From: VXNE01 sp963665455
Lineage (GTDB): Bacteria; Pseudomonadota; Gammaproteobacteria; Pseudomonadales; Azotimanducaceae
Assembly: GCA_963665455.1 (NCBI GenBank)
Contig: OY762279.1
Coordinates: 3,286,001 to 3,350,000 of the forward strand
DNA: 64,000 bases
Direction of reading: 5' to 3'
Positions 48,939 to 59,900 of this stretch are shown here, one piece after another. A program made the position numbers and the translations under genes. The notes under the pieces are model-generated. The model ran no database searches and had not been told where the DNA came from. It saw only the letters and a list, made by a program, of their open reading frames with translations. Positions within the stretch are counted from its first letter, which is position 1. Each line of letters begins with the position of its first letter.

Positions 48939-51632
48939 ATGAACATCCAATGTTTGCCTTCCAAGGGGCTGGCGGGCGGGGTGGCCATGGCGTTGTGGAT
49001 GGCGGGGATGGCCATCATGCCCGTAGCCGCCTCTGCCGGGGAACGGGCGACCAATGAGGTCATCGAGGAGGTCGTGGTGACCGGCACGCGCCGCCCGGAC
49101 CGCACGGTGACGGAGTCGCTCTCCCCCATCGACGTGGTCTCCGGCGAGGAGATGGAGCGGCAGGGGTACGCGGAGATGGACGACCTCCTGCGCACCAACG
49201 TGCCGTCGTACCAAGTCAACTCCCACCCGATCGACGACGCCGGAACCCTGGTGCGGCCGGCCAAGCTGCGCGGGCTCGCGCCGGACCAGACGCTGATCCT
49301 CGTCAACGGCCAGCGGCGGCACCGGTCCGCCGTCATCAACTTCATCTCCGACGGCCTGACGCAGGGCGTCCAGGGTCCCGATCTGTCCGTCATTCCCGCC
49401 GGTGCGCTCGACCGCGTCGAGGTCCTCCGCGACGGCGCGGCGGCGCAATACGGCTCCGACGCGATCGCCGGCGTCATCAACTTCATCCTCAAGGAGGACT
49501 CCTCGGGCGGCAGGGTGCAGGCGAGCTACGGGATGACCGGCGCGGGCGACGGGGAGACGCGGGAGGTGAAGGCCAACTTCGGGCTGCCGCTCTCCGACCG
49601 CGGCTTCGTGAACGTCACCGCCGAGTACCTTGAACAAGACGAGACGATCCGCAGCGTGCTGCGCACCGACGTGGCGGCGCTGGTCGAGAAGCGCGATCTG
49701 GTGGGCGTCGACGCCGGCGGCCTGCACGGCGAGACGCAGATCTGGGGCAGTCCGATCATCCACGACTCGTTGAACGTGTTCGTCAACTCGGGCATCGAGC
49801 TCAGCGACCAGGCCAAGCTCTACGCCTTCGGCAACTACAGCCAGCGCGAGGTGGAGGGCGGCTTCTACTTCCGCAACCCGGACACCCGCAATGGCGTGTT
49901 CCGCTCCGGCGGACGGCGCCTGGTCGGCCCGCTGAACGAGGCGGCCCACCTGAGCGGGGCGTGCGAGCGCTATCGGCTCGTGGCCGCCAGCGCGGCGGAC
50001 GGCGCCGCAGCGGTCCAGGCGGACATGGACAACCTGGCGGCGCTGGCCGCCGACCCCGACTGCTTCTCGCACAACGCCGCCTTCCCCAACGGCTTCACGC
50101 CCCGCTTCGGCGGCGAGGTGGCCGACCACAGCGTCACGGCGGGGATCAAGGGCGAGCTCGATTCCGGCCTGCGCTACGACCTGAGCGTGTACTCGGGCGA
50201 AAACGAGCAGGACTTCTTCATCTTCGACACCGTCAACTCCGCGCGCGGGCCGGCGCAGCCCGACGGTGCCTTTTTCGACCCGGGCGTCTACATCCAAAGC
50301 GAGCGGAGCGTGCAGGCGGACTTCGGCTACCTGGTCGAGGAGATGTTCGCCCGTCCGGTGCACGTCGCGTTCGGAGCGGAGTGGCGCGAGGAGACGTTCG
50401 AGATCCGCGCGGCCGACCCGTACGCGATCGGGGCGGGCAACTCGAAGACCTGCGGCGAGCGGCTCGACGCGCTGGGCAACGGCATGACCCCGGCCCGCGC
50501 GGAGCCCTGCACGACCGAGGAGCTGCTCAACCTCGCCGGGTTCACCCCGGCCTCGAACGGGTTCTCCGGCTTCTCGCCGCAGGTGGCCGGCGAATGGGAC
50601 CGCTACAACACGTCCGTCTACGTGGACGTCGAGACGGACCTGTCGGACGGCGTCAGCGTCGGCGCGGCGGTGCGCTTCGAGGACTACGAGGACTTCGGCA
50701 CCACCACCAACGGCAAGCTGGCCGCGCGCGTGCGCCTGTCGGACACCGTGGGGCTGCGCGGCACGGTCCAGACCGGCTTCCGCGCGCCGACCCCCGGCCA
50801 GGCGAACGTGAGCAACGTCAGCACGGTCTACAACCCGACGTTGCGGGACCTGGTCGAGCAGGGACTCACCCCGCCGACCGATCCGGTGGCGATGTTCTAC
50901 GGCGGCCGGCCGCTGCAGCCGGAGGACTCCACCAGCTACACGGTCGGCATCGACTGGCGCCCGGAGTGGGGTCTGGTCCTCACCCTCGACGCCTTCCGCA
51001 TCGAGGTGGACGACCGCCTCGCCCCCTCCCGGGAGTTCGAGCTCACCCAGGCCGACGTGGACCTATTGGACAGCCAGGGCGTCTCCGGCGTCACCGAGGG
51101 CAGCACGCTCACCTACTACACCAACTCGTGGCAGACCGAAACGAGCGGGGTCGAGTTGGTGGCCTCGTGGGCGATGGACTTGGGGCTGCCCGGCGGGGAC
51201 ACCGACTTCACCGTCGCCGGCAGCATCATCGACACCGAGGTGGCCGGCTTCGACGCCGGCACCTTGGACACGCGACGGGTGTTCAACATCGAGAACATGC
51301 TGCCGCAGGAACGACTCGTGATAACGGCCAACCACTTCCTGGGCAACAACTGGCGCCTGACGGCGCGCGTCAGCTACTGGGGCGCGTGGGAGGTGCAGGA
51401 CTCCGGGGTTCCCGCGCCGGACGACTATGGCAGCGAGGTGATCGTCGACCTCGAGGCGAGCTACCGGCTCGACAACGGCCTGACGTTGCTGGTCGGCGCC
51501 CGGAACCTCTTCGACGCGACGCCCGAGGAGCACCCCCGGGGCGCGAGCGACAGCGGGCAGCGCTATCACGAACATTCGCCGTTCGGCTTCAACGGCGCCT
51601 ATTGGTACACCCGGGCCGGCTTCGAGTTTTGA
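48939..51632 (+). CDS. TonB-dependent outer-membrane receptor
   Basis: 897 residues. A signal peptide (MALWMAGMAIMPVAASAG) is followed by the TonB-box-like EEVVVTGTRR, and the plug domain has PIDVVSGEEM and VEVLRDGAAAQYGSDAIAGVINFILK. The 22-strand barrel ends in an aromatic residue (YTRAGFEF), as expected. It resembles the large receptor group for complex carbohydrates or siderophores; the ligand is not deducible. GGAGGAAG lies 10 nt before the ATG at 48939, so this start is preferred over the ATG at 48921. It is divergent from the hybrid kinase across 246 bp and has no visible transporter partner. Confidence 0.93.
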   Translation: MNIQCLPSKGLAGGVAMALWMAGMAIMPVAASAGERATNEVIEEVVVTGTRRPDRTVTESLSPIDVVSGEEMERQGYAEMDDLLRTNVPSYQVNSHPIDDAGTLVRPAKLRGLAPDQTLILVNGQRRHRSAVINFISDGLTQGVQGPDLSVIPAGALDRVEVLRDGAAAQYGSDAIAGVINFILKEDSSGGRVQASYGMTGAGDGETREVKANFGLPLSDRGFVNVTAEYLEQDETIRSVLRTDVAALVEKRDLVGVDAGGLHGETQIWGSPIIHDSLNVFVNSGIELSDQAKLYAFGNYSQREVEGGFYFRNPDTRNGVFRSGGRRLVGPLNEAAHLSGACERYRLVAASAADGAAAVQADMDNLAALAADPDCFSHNAAFPNGFTPRFGGEVADHSVTAGIKGELDSGLRYDLSVYSGENEQDFFIFDTVNSARGPAQPDGAFFDPGVYIQSERSVQADFGYLVEEMFARPVHVAFGAEWREETFEIRAADPYAIGAGNSKTCGERLDALGNGMTPARAEPCTTEELLNLAGFTPASNGFSGFSPQVAGEWDRYNTSVYVDVETDLSDGVSVGAAVRFEDYEDFGTTTNGKLAARVRLSDTVGLRGTVQTGFRAPTPGQANVSNVSTVYNPTLRDLVEQGLTPPTDPVAMFYGGRPLQPEDSTSYTVGIDWRPEWGLVLTLDAFRIEVDDRLAPSREFELTQADVDLLDSQGVSGVTEGSTLTYYTNSWQTETSGVELVASWAMDLGLPGGDTDFTVAGSIIDTEVAGFDAGTLDTRRVFNIENMLPQERLVITANHFLGNNWRLTARVSYWGAWEVQDSGVPAPDDYGSEVIVDLEASYRLDNGLTLLVGARNLFDATPEEHPRGASDSGQRYHEHSPFGFNGAYWYTRAGFEF

Positions 51633-52042
51633 CCGGCAAGGCGCGCCTCGCCGGCGGACGGAGCGAGCGCGGACGCGGCGTGCCGCCCTTGGCGGTCCAC
51701 CCCCGCGCTGGGTGCCGAGACACCCGGGAGGTGCCTGTTCGGTGGGCGCGGCACGAACTGTGCCTGCCCCGGGGGTAAACGGATACCCGAAACCGCGGCC
51801 AGGTCGTCAACAATGCACCGTGGCAGGACAAGGTGACGGATTTCACGCTAGCCCGCGCTTTGGCTCCGAAACGCCGTCAGGGTACCTCTATGCGACTCGG
51901 CCACTGTGGTGGTGCGACGGCGCGCGGAGAACGGCCAGGGCCTGTTGGTTCCCCACCACAGTGATCCTGGTGTCGCGCGCCGACCTGCCGCTCGGCGAGA
52001 ACAGGGGATCGAGGGGTGACGCTTCCATACTCCGGTGCGATC
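51633..52042. other. 410-bp gap without a convincing gene
   Basis: Between the TonB receptor and the convergent LuxR-type regulator. It starts with a GC-rich stem (51633-51654, arms CCGGCAAGGCG and CGCCTCGCCGG) directly after the receptor stop, with no T-run. Around 51902-51982 there are interleaved inverted repeats. No protein frame has recognisable content. Confidence 0.6.
51902..51982. repeat. Interleaved inverted repeats (pseudoknot-like)
   Basis: Arm A CACTGTGGTGG (51902-51912) pairs perfectly with CCACCACAGTG (51953-51963). Arm B CGGCGCGCG (51918-51926) pairs with CGCGCGCCG (51974-51982). The order A-B-A'-B' is that of an H-type pseudoknot rather than nested hairpins. B is partly self-complementary and GC-rich, so chance is possible. 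Confidence 0.4.
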
Positions 52043-54772
52043 TCATGTATCTAGCGCGGTACAGGAACCGTCGGAAATCAGGCCCAGTTTCCTCGCCCGT
52101 TGCACGGCCTCGGCCCGTTTCGCAACGCGCAGTTTGGCGAATAGTTTGCGCAGGTGGTGGCGCACACCATGTACGCTGAGGCCGAGGGCAGCCGCGATTT
52201 CCTTGTCCCGGTGACCAGGCAATTGACGAAGAATCTCCCACTCACGCCCGCTCAGCAAAATGTCGCGGTCGTCATGGTCGTCATCCGCGCGCAACATTGC
52301 GGGGAGCAGGGTGCGCGCGGTCTGCTGGTGGGGCCAGGCGGCCTTCAGATCGAGGTACTTCCTCACCACCGCCGCGCAAGTCCCCGCTTCGCGCACCAGC
52401 GGCCACGCGTAGGGAGACTCGTTGAACAACTCCAGGTACTCCGCGAGACGGCGCAGGCTTGCTTCCGTCCTGCCCGCCTGTTGTTCGAGCGCGATCAACA
52501 GCGCCAGGGCGCGCATTTCGATCCGCCGGAAACTCCGCTCCACCGCCACGGCCTGTAGTTGCCGAACGAGCGCCCGCGCCTCCTCGAAGCGGTGGCGGGC
52601 GGTCAGCAGGCGCACGCGCGCTTCCGCCACGGCCTCCATTTCACGCCAGCTCTGCTTCGCGAGATCCACGCAGTCGGCGGACGCTTCCGGTAGGGCCGCC
52701 CGCCGCCAGGCATGCTCCGCGTCCGCGATCCGTCCCGCGATCACGAGTACCGAAATCCGCAACGCGGCGAGCAATCTGGCGAACGTGTTGCATCCCGACC
52801 GGCGCAGGTGGGCAAGCAGTTCGTCGGTCGCCGCCAGGGCCTCGACCATGTTCCCGGACCGCACCTTCGTGTCGATGACTACGTTGGTCGCGGTCGCAAA
52901 GAACGAGAACGGCACGCCGTGGGACACCAGCAGTTTCCGCATCCCCACCGGTTCCTCGATATCTGGAGCGACGCTGCACTCTAGGCCGAGCTCCCTCACC
53001 ACGACTCCACAGCTCGCCAACGCGACCGGATCGAGCGGAAAGCGATTCTTGGCGATCCGTCTTGCCCTGCGGTAGTGGATTCGGGCGTCCCGCGCCCGGC
53101 CCCGGACGAACTCGATCTGGCCGAGACACAGTTCGCCGTACATCACGACGTACTCCGCATCCCCGGTCAACTCCCGCGCCGCGGAGAGCCGCTCGGCGGC
53201 CGGAGCGAACTCCCCCCTCAGGAAGTGCAGGACGCCCAGTGCGTACTCCAGACTGCCACCCGCCAGGGGATCCAGGTTTCGCGATTGCGCCAGCCGGCCG
53301 GTGTTGCGGGGGAGCCTGCGCAGCCAATCCGATCCAACCGGGGACGCGCCGTACAGGGCCATGGCGCTCCGAACGAGGGCGTTGTCCAAGGCGTATTCGG
53401 GGTCTTCGGCCTCTCCCTCATTGCTGGCCGGGCGCGGACAGTCCTTGTACACCGCCCTGGCCTCCTGCTGCTGGCCCGCAAGCGCCAGCGCGGCGCAGCG
53501 CACGAGCTTCAACCGTGGTTTCTGCGCAAGAACGTCGGTCGTCAGTAGCCGGTTCGCTTCCTGTAGCGTCCCGACGCCTTGACGCATCCAGACCCGAACA
53601 CCGCCCGCCCGCTCCAATATCTCTCCCGCGAGGAACGGGTCGCCTCCCTCGACGGCATGGTGCATGGCCAGGACCGGATCACGACGCGTCGCGAGCGCCC
53701 CTGCGATACGCCGGTGGACGGCGCGGAACCGGTCGGGATCTTCCCGAAACCGTCGTGCGGCGCAATGCTCCCTTAGCAGGGGATGCAGCCTGAAGCTGCC
53801 GCGGGTGCCGTCGCGCACCGGCTCGACCAGACCGTCCAGCAGGGCCATGGACTCTAGGCGGTGCACAGAGTTTCCTCCCCGCATGACTTCGTCCATCAGC
53901 CCGGCATCCATCCACTCGAGCAGCCCAAGGTCCAGAATGAAGTCCCGGTCGTCTGCGGAGAGGCCGGCGAACAGGCGTGACTCGATCCAGTTCCTCGCGA
54001 CGTCGGAAGCGATGTCGCGACTCCGCTTGCTGCTCCGTTCCGCACTGTTGCGGGAGACGCGCAACGCGAACGGCCACCCGGCGGAACGGGACATCTCCTC
54101 GGACAGTGCTCGGGGCGAAAGGCGCAGGCCGAAGAACTTGGCCACGTCTGCGGGGGAGAACCGGAAGTCCTCCGCATCCAGGGTCTCGGCACGGCCCTCC
54201 AACAACGGGCCGGCGGCGTTGAACCCGTCGGGAATCTCCCGACACGCGACCGCCAGATGCAGATTCGGCGGCCCGCGTTCCAGCAGAAAGGCCACCAGTT
54301 CAAGGGCGCCAGGATCGCGCAGGCGTTCAAGCTCGTCGAAGGCGATGACGAACGGCCGGCCCGTCGCCTCGATCGCGCGGGCCACTAACCCGATCGGACC
54401 CTCGGGTCCAACCGGCCGGTCTTCCGAGTTCGATGCCGCAAGAAGGTCCAGCCCAGCGTCCACGCAGGCGAAGGCGACGTAGGCCGCGAGCACGGTCGCC
54501 TCGTCACGTTCGTCCAACGAGACCCAGGCCGTGGCGACCCCCTCCTCGCGTAGCCGGCGGCAGCACTCCGCCATCAACGTCGTCTTGCCGAATCCGCCGG
54601 AAGCCTTGAGCACGGTCAGCCGGTGGCGTGTCGGCGTCGCCCGCGCCACGAGCTCGGCGCGGTGGACGTAGCCGCGCACCCGGTCGGGGATCGTGACCTT
54701 CCGACGCAAAAGATGAGGAAACGCGTGTGCCCCCACCGACGCTTCGCGGCTCTCCCCGGACGTTTCCTCCAT
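52043..54772 (-). CDS. MalT-like LuxR-family transcriptional regulator
   Basis: A large STAND-type activator, 909 residues from the ATG at 54772, close to MalT length. Starts at 54805 or 54907 are open but add low-complexity sequence. It has a P-loop in VLKASGGFGKTTLMAEC, the Walker B-like FVIAFDELERL, an arm with LHPLLREHC, then TPR-like helical repeats, and a C-terminal LuxR helix-turn-helix (LLSGREWEILRQL; KEIAAALGLSVHGVRHHLRKLFAKL). These proteins bind ATP and a small inducer, oligomerise and activate nearby genes. It is divergent from the secreted PPC-domain protein, 218 bp away by this start. Confidence 0.87.
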   Translation of the reverse strand: MEETSGESREASVGAHAFPHLLRRKVTIPDRVRGYVHRAELVARATPTRHRLTVLKASGGFGKTTLMAECCRRLREEGVATAWVSLDERDEATVLAAYVAFACVDAGLDLLAASNSEDRPVGPEGPIGLVARAIEATGRPFVIAFDELERLRDPGALELVAFLLERGPPNLHLAVACREIPDGFNAAGPLLEGRAETLDAEDFRFSPADVAKFFGLRLSPRALSEEMSRSAGWPFALRVSRNSAERSSKRSRDIASDVARNWIESRLFAGLSADDRDFILDLGLLEWMDAGLMDEVMRGGNSVHRLESMALLDGLVEPVRDGTRGSFRLHPLLREHCAARRFREDPDRFRAVHRRIAGALATRRDPVLAMHHAVEGGDPFLAGEILERAGGVRVWMRQGVGTLQEANRLLTTDVLAQKPRLKLVRCAALALAGQQQEARAVYKDCPRPASNEGEAEDPEYALDNALVRSAMALYGASPVGSDWLRRLPRNTGRLAQSRNLDPLAGGSLEYALGVLHFLRGEFAPAAERLSAARELTGDAEYVVMYGELCLGQIEFVRGRARDARIHYRRARRIAKNRFPLDPVALASCGVVVRELGLECSVAPDIEEPVGMRKLLVSHGVPFSFFATATNVVIDTKVRSGNMVEALAATDELLAHLRRSGCNTFARLLAALRISVLVIAGRIADAEHAWRRAALPEASADCVDLAKQSWREMEAVAEARVRLLTARHRFEEARALVRQLQAVAVERSFRRIEMRALALLIALEQQAGRTEASLRRLAEYLELFNESPYAWPLVREAGTCAAVVRKYLDLKAAWPHQQTARTLLPAMLRADDDHDDRDILLSGREWEILRQLPGHRDKEIAAALGLSVHGVRHHLRKLFAKLRVAKRAEAVQRARKLGLISDGSCTALDT

Positions 54773-54990
54773 GGCGCGACCGGACGTTCGCCGGTCTCTC
54801 GGCATCTGTGCGGCCCCAGAGCCCAAAACCTGTGTGGTCGTCTCCACGGTGGGCAGACTACACGTTTCTATGGGCGCTACAAGGTCGCGGGCGGGGTACG
54901 TTGGCATCGCGCTGGATTGGTTGTTGCTCTGCCGCGTAGCACCCCGGGGTGCTCGGGCGCCCTGAATGAATCGAAGGGGGATCTACCGCG

Positions 54991-56805
54991 ATGCACAGTT
55001 GCCTTCATTCCTCCGCCGGCCATTGGCGTGTTCCGGTGTTCCCCGTGCTGGCGTGTCTGTTCCTGTTCGCCGGGCGCGATCTGGGTGCCCAGCCCGATTT
55101 GGTCCCGTCCCTGGCGTCCGTGGAGGAAGTGCAGGCGCGGACCGCCGCCGGACCGGGTTCGACGCATGCGATTCCGTTCTTCCCGTCGGCCTCGGATCCC
55201 CTGCGCCGACAGGGGTTCGCGCGGATCGTGAACCGTTCGGGCACGGCCGGCACCGTGACCATCGACGCCTTCGACGACTCCGGCCGGAGCTTCGGTCCCG
55301 TCACGCTGACCCTGGACGCGGGGGAGACCGCGCCCTTCAACTCCGGCGATCTTGAGGACGGCAACGCCGCGAAGGGGCTCGCGCGCGGTATCGGGCGGCC
55401 GTCGGAGGGCGACTGGCGGCTGGAACTGACCAGCGACCTAGACATCCGGGTGCGCTCCTATATACGCACGTCCGATGGCTTCGTGACGGCGATGCACGAC
55501 GTGGTGCCCGCCGAGGGCAACACCCATGCCGTGCCGTTCTTCAACCCGGGCAGCAACTCGGACCAAGTTAGTAGGCTGCGGCTCGTCAACGCCGGCGGCG
55601 CCGCGGCGTCGGTGACGATCCGTGGCGTCGACGACCGGGGGCGCCGGGCGGGGCCCGTCCGGCTGTCGATTCCCGCGCGGGCGGCGCGAACCGTGTCCGC
55701 GGCGGACCTGGAGAGCGGCGGCGTCGGCCTGACCGGCTCCCTCGGCGACGGCACCGGCAAGTGGCGGCTGGAAGTGCAGGCGGACCGTCCAATCATGGCG
55801 CTGAGCCTGCTCGCGACGCCCACGGGCCACCTGACCAACCTTTCCACCGCCCCCGAACTCGTCACGGTGCGCAGCGGCGGGGAGGAACACCCGGCCCCGA
55901 CGGTCGAGGTCACCGGCGCGCGGGAGTTCAAGGTTAGCTGGAGGTGGCAAGGGCAGTCGGGCGAGACCTATGCCTTCGACAGGCAAGTCCGCTTCAATGG
56001 CGGCAACTGGCGCGAGAGTTGCGCTGAGTTCGGCCCTTTCGAGGCAAGTGGCGGGGCCACGCTCTCTACCACCTACACCCTGAACGACTCGGACCTTCCC
56101 GCCGGCACCGTCATCGAGGCGCGCTACCGGTACCGCAACGCGTCCTCCTGTGACGCGGGTTCGCCCGGCTCCTGGTCCGGCATCGGGCAGGCCACGGTCG
56201 CCGGGGACGGGGGCACGGGAGGCGGCGACGATCATGGCGACACGTTCGCTGGCGCGACGTCGGTCTCCGTTCCGTCCACGACGGCCGGCGAACTGGAGGA
56301 AGGCGACGATAGGGACTACTTCCGCCTGATGGTCGACGCGGCCACGACGCTTACGGTGCGGACGACCGGCGACACGGACACCTACGGAACCCTTTTCGAC
56401 GGCGATCAGAGCGCGCTCGAAAGCAACGACGACGGCGGAGCCGGCAGGAATTTCGAAATCGAGAGAGGGGTTCCCGCGGGCACGTACTACGTCGAGGTGC
56501 GGGGATTCAATTCGTCGACGACCGGATCGTACGAACTCGTCGTCAGTGAAAGTAGCCGTGGAGGCGGCAGCGGAACGCAATACGAAGTCGGCGACACCGT
56601 CACGAACATGCCACGTGGTTCGTGGTTTCCCTCCCTCATTGGTGGTGGGTCGTTCCAACTCAGCGGTAGCAGTTGGATCTTGACCCTGAACAACAATGCG
56701 TATGCGCTGCATGGCAACTACCGATGGACGTGTCGAAGTTCGGGAGGTTGCCGCGTGGAGAACCGCGTCGTCAGACAGGGCACGATCATCGAGACGACCG
56801 AATGA
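54991..56805 (+). CDS. Secreted repeat protein with pre-peptidase C-terminal (PPC) domain
   Basis: 604 residues with a signal peptide ending near GRDLGAQ. Two homologous units of ~110 residues (THAIPFFPSAS at ~58 and THAVPFFNPGS at ~179, each with FARIVNRSG / LRLVNAGG, a DDRGR-type turn and a final W-R-LEL strand) are followed by a fibronectin-like segment. A PPC domain at ~413-520 (GDDRDYFRLMV, GDTDTYGTLFDGD, AGTYYVEVRG) comes next, and a C-terminal beta region with two Cys ends it. PPC domains often ride on secreted proteases; here no catalytic domain is present, and two proteases follow downstream. A surface or adhesion role is likely. Confidence 0.75.
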   Translation: MHSCLHSSAGHWRVPVFPVLACLFLFAGRDLGAQPDLVPSLASVEEVQARTAAGPGSTHAIPFFPSASDPLRRQGFARIVNRSGTAGTVTIDAFDDSGRSFGPVTLTLDAGETAPFNSGDLEDGNAAKGLARGIGRPSEGDWRLELTSDLDIRVRSYIRTSDGFVTAMHDVVPAEGNTHAVPFFNPGSNSDQVSRLRLVNAGGAAASVTIRGVDDRGRRAGPVRLSIPARAARTVSAADLESGGVGLTGSLGDGTGKWRLEVQADRPIMALSLLATPTGHLTNLSTAPELVTVRSGGEEHPAPTVEVTGAREFKVSWRWQGQSGETYAFDRQVRFNGGNWRESCAEFGPFEASGGATLSTTYTLNDSDLPAGTVIEARYRYRNASSCDAGSPGSWSGIGQATVAGDGGTGGGDDHGDTFAGATSVSVPSTTAGELEEGDDRDYFRLMVDAATTLTVRTTGDTDTYGTLFDGDQSALESNDDGGAGRNFEIERGVPAGTYYVEVRGFNSSTTGSYELVVSESSRGGGSGTQYEVGDTVTNMPRGSWFPSLIGGGSFQLSGSSWILTLNNNAYALHGNYRWTCRSSGGCRVENRVVRQGTIIETTE

Positions 56806-56911
56806 GTAGCGCCGCACGCTCGACACTCGGTTGGAGTCGTGAGGCCGAAGGTTCGGGCCGCGGGGGTGATGTCGTGACCATCGACATCCGCACGCCGGTC
56901 ATGCTCCCCGC

Positions 56912-59900
56912 GTGAAGTCTGGTCCGCGACGAATTGCGACCGGGCTCGCCATGGTCGCATGCGCCGCCTTGGTGGCGACCGTCCTTTGGTCGTTGGACGA
57001 CGATGTACCGACCGATCATCGAATGTCGGCGGGCGCCTCCGGTGCCGAGAGTCCACGGACGACCGAAGCGGATCACGGGGCCACGGCGACGACCGACGGC
57101 GACGCCGGTGCCGCGCCCGGCGGCGGGCCAGCTTTCGGAGTGGCGGGCCCGGCAGATGATGGGGACGCGGCTGTCGGGTATCGGGGGCGAATGCTTGAAG
57201 GAGGGAGGATGGCGCAGGCCCCCGTCCATGATCGTCCCGCTGGGCCGCCGTGGCTTCGGGCCGCGGATGGGCCGGAGCGCCTCGCAGCTGCGGCGGCTGC
57301 AGTTGGCCGCTCATGGACGTTCGGCTACGTCGAACTTGCATCGTCCCCCGAACGGGCATCCGTGGAGCGGTCGCTTGCCGACGCCGGCGCAACGGTAGTG
57401 GGCTCATTCGGTCGCCTACTCCGTGTCCGGCTGCCCGGCAGCGTCGAGACCCTCAGAGACCTGGCGGCGCTGGAGGGAGTCGTGGGACTTGGTGCGATCC
57501 CGGCGCCAGCCAAGCTGCTCGGCGTTGACGGCGCAATGGGCGCAACCTCCAACAACGGGCCGTGGCCCGTGTTCGTTACCGTGATGGAAAGAGACGGCGA
57601 TGGTGCGTGGGGGCGGCGCCTCGAAGCGCTTGGTGCCGTCGTCGTCGACTACGATGCGGACACGCGCGCGTACACCGCAACCGCGACGTACGACGTGATC
57701 GCGGCCTTGGCCGAATCGGACTTCGTGGCCAAGGTGGAGCCAATCCGCCGGGTGACTTTGATGAACGACACCGCGGTGCCGGCGATGGGCGCTGACGCAG
57801 TGCGTGCGTGGACCGGGGCGGCAGGGGGATTTTCCGGTACCGGAGGCGCGTCGGTGCCCGTCGGCGTCATGGACACTGGGCTCAACCTGAACCATTCGGA
57901 CATCGGCACCGGACGGACATCCATCTGCGGAGCGAACTTCCCGTGGCCCACCGACCGTGCGGACGAACTTATCGAGGACGAGGATCTCTGGGTCGACGAG
58001 GGGCTGCACGGTACGCATGTCACGGGGACGATCCTCGGTAGGGGCGTGGACGAGTCGAGGTTCGCCGGCGTGGCACCTTCGGTGCGGCACATCCGCTTCG
58101 CCAAGGTGCTCGACCGATATGGGGGCGGAACCGATGACACCATCCGTCGAGGCATGGACTACCTCGCCCGGGCGTCGGACTGCGGCGGGGCCGCCGCAAA
58201 GCCGCTCGTGGTCAACATGAGCCTGGGAGCCTCCTCTAGGTCGTTCGCCGCCCGGACCGCCGGAGAGCGCAAGCTGGACGCGACGGTCTGGGGACACCGT
58301 CAGCTTTACGTCGTCGCCCAGGGAAACGAGGCGGAACAGGGTTTCTCCGACTACGGGGCTGCGAAGAACTCGCTGTCGGTGGCGGCGGTGCACGACACCG
58401 TGGGCCACGCAGTGTTTACGAGCGTTGGACCGACCGCCGACGGCCGTCTGGCGCCGCATGTGTCGGCTGCCGGCGTCCATGTGTACTCCGCGCGCGGCGG
58501 CGGTAGTCCAGGCGGATACGAGCGTCTCGACGGCACGTCCATGGCCGCGCCGTCCGTGTCGGGCGTGGGCGCGCTGCTGATGGACGCCGCGCCAGCGCAC
58601 AAGAGCCGACCTGCTCTCGCCCGCGCCCGCCTGATGGCGAGCGCGATCCGTCCCGACGCATGGCTCGACGACCCGGAGTTGTTCCCGTCGGACAACAGCA
58701 ATGGCCCCGGTGCCTTCCAAGCCATATACGGGCTCGGTAAGGTGTCGGCACGCACTGCGATTCGCTCGCGGAACCGGGCGGACGGCTGGCTCGGCGGGAG
58801 CGCGACCGTCGAGCCCGAGGACGGGGAGTACAGCTACGTTGATATCGAAGTACCCGAGGGGGCGAGCCGTCTCGACCTGGTAATGACATGGGACGAACCA
58901 CCCGCCGACGTCGTGGCGAACTCGGTGCTGAACGACCTGGATCTGTGGCTGGACCGCGACGGGAACTGTGGCGGTGGGGCGTGCGGAGAACACTCATCGA
59001 CGTCCCGCATCGACAACGTGGAATGGATCATGGTGCGCACTCCGACGCCGGGGACGTACCGAGCCAAGGTGACGGCGCCGGCGGTGTACACCGCGGCACC
59101 GCGGGCAGCGCTTGCTTGGTCCGTCATCCGCGGCCCGTCAACGCCGCAGCTGAGGATAGCGGCTCGCCCATCGAGGCTCGCCCCGGGCCGCCGGCAGGAC
59201 GTGCGCGTGAACGTGTCGGTGGACGGCTATGTCGCCGCCGGCACTCGCCTGAGCATCGATTGCCGGGCCGAAGACGACTCGGGAGGGTGCGCCGGGGTGG
59301 ATATCGAGTCCGCCGAAGTGGCTCTCGGCAACGGCCGCTGGCGGGCGCTGGAGATCCCGGATGCCCTGGACGGCGCATCCAGAGAACGCATCACGTGGGG
59401 CTCGTGGTTTTCGTTGGGCGAAGTCGCCGCGGGCCAGCGGCGTACGGTGCGCTTCCGCGTGCGGACCGGCACCGAGCCCTCTCGATTGCGGTTTCTCGCG
59501 GACGGTTGGAACGCCCGCCCGGCGGTCGCCAGGGTGGACATCGGAAGCGGCCTTTCCGCGCCGGAAAGGAGTCCGAACGACGACTTCGCGGCGCCCACCG
59601 AGATCCGTGATGCCGAAGGTGCCTTAACACTCGACCTGTTCGGGGCGATGCCCGAGCTGGCTGAACCCATGCTTCCCGCTTACCCGTTTGTTCGGCGTCC
59701 GACAGCGTCCCTCTGGTATGAATGGACGGCGCCTGGGTCCGAGAGGTACCACTTTGCTCTCTCGCGGGCCGACGGCCGGCGGAGCCGGCACGGCAGGGTG
59801 GCCGCGTACAACGGGAAGAGCTTGGCCGCGCTCCACAACGTTGGTGAGAGCGGCGACACCCTTTCGTTCGCGGCGCAACGCGGACGCACCTACAACATCC

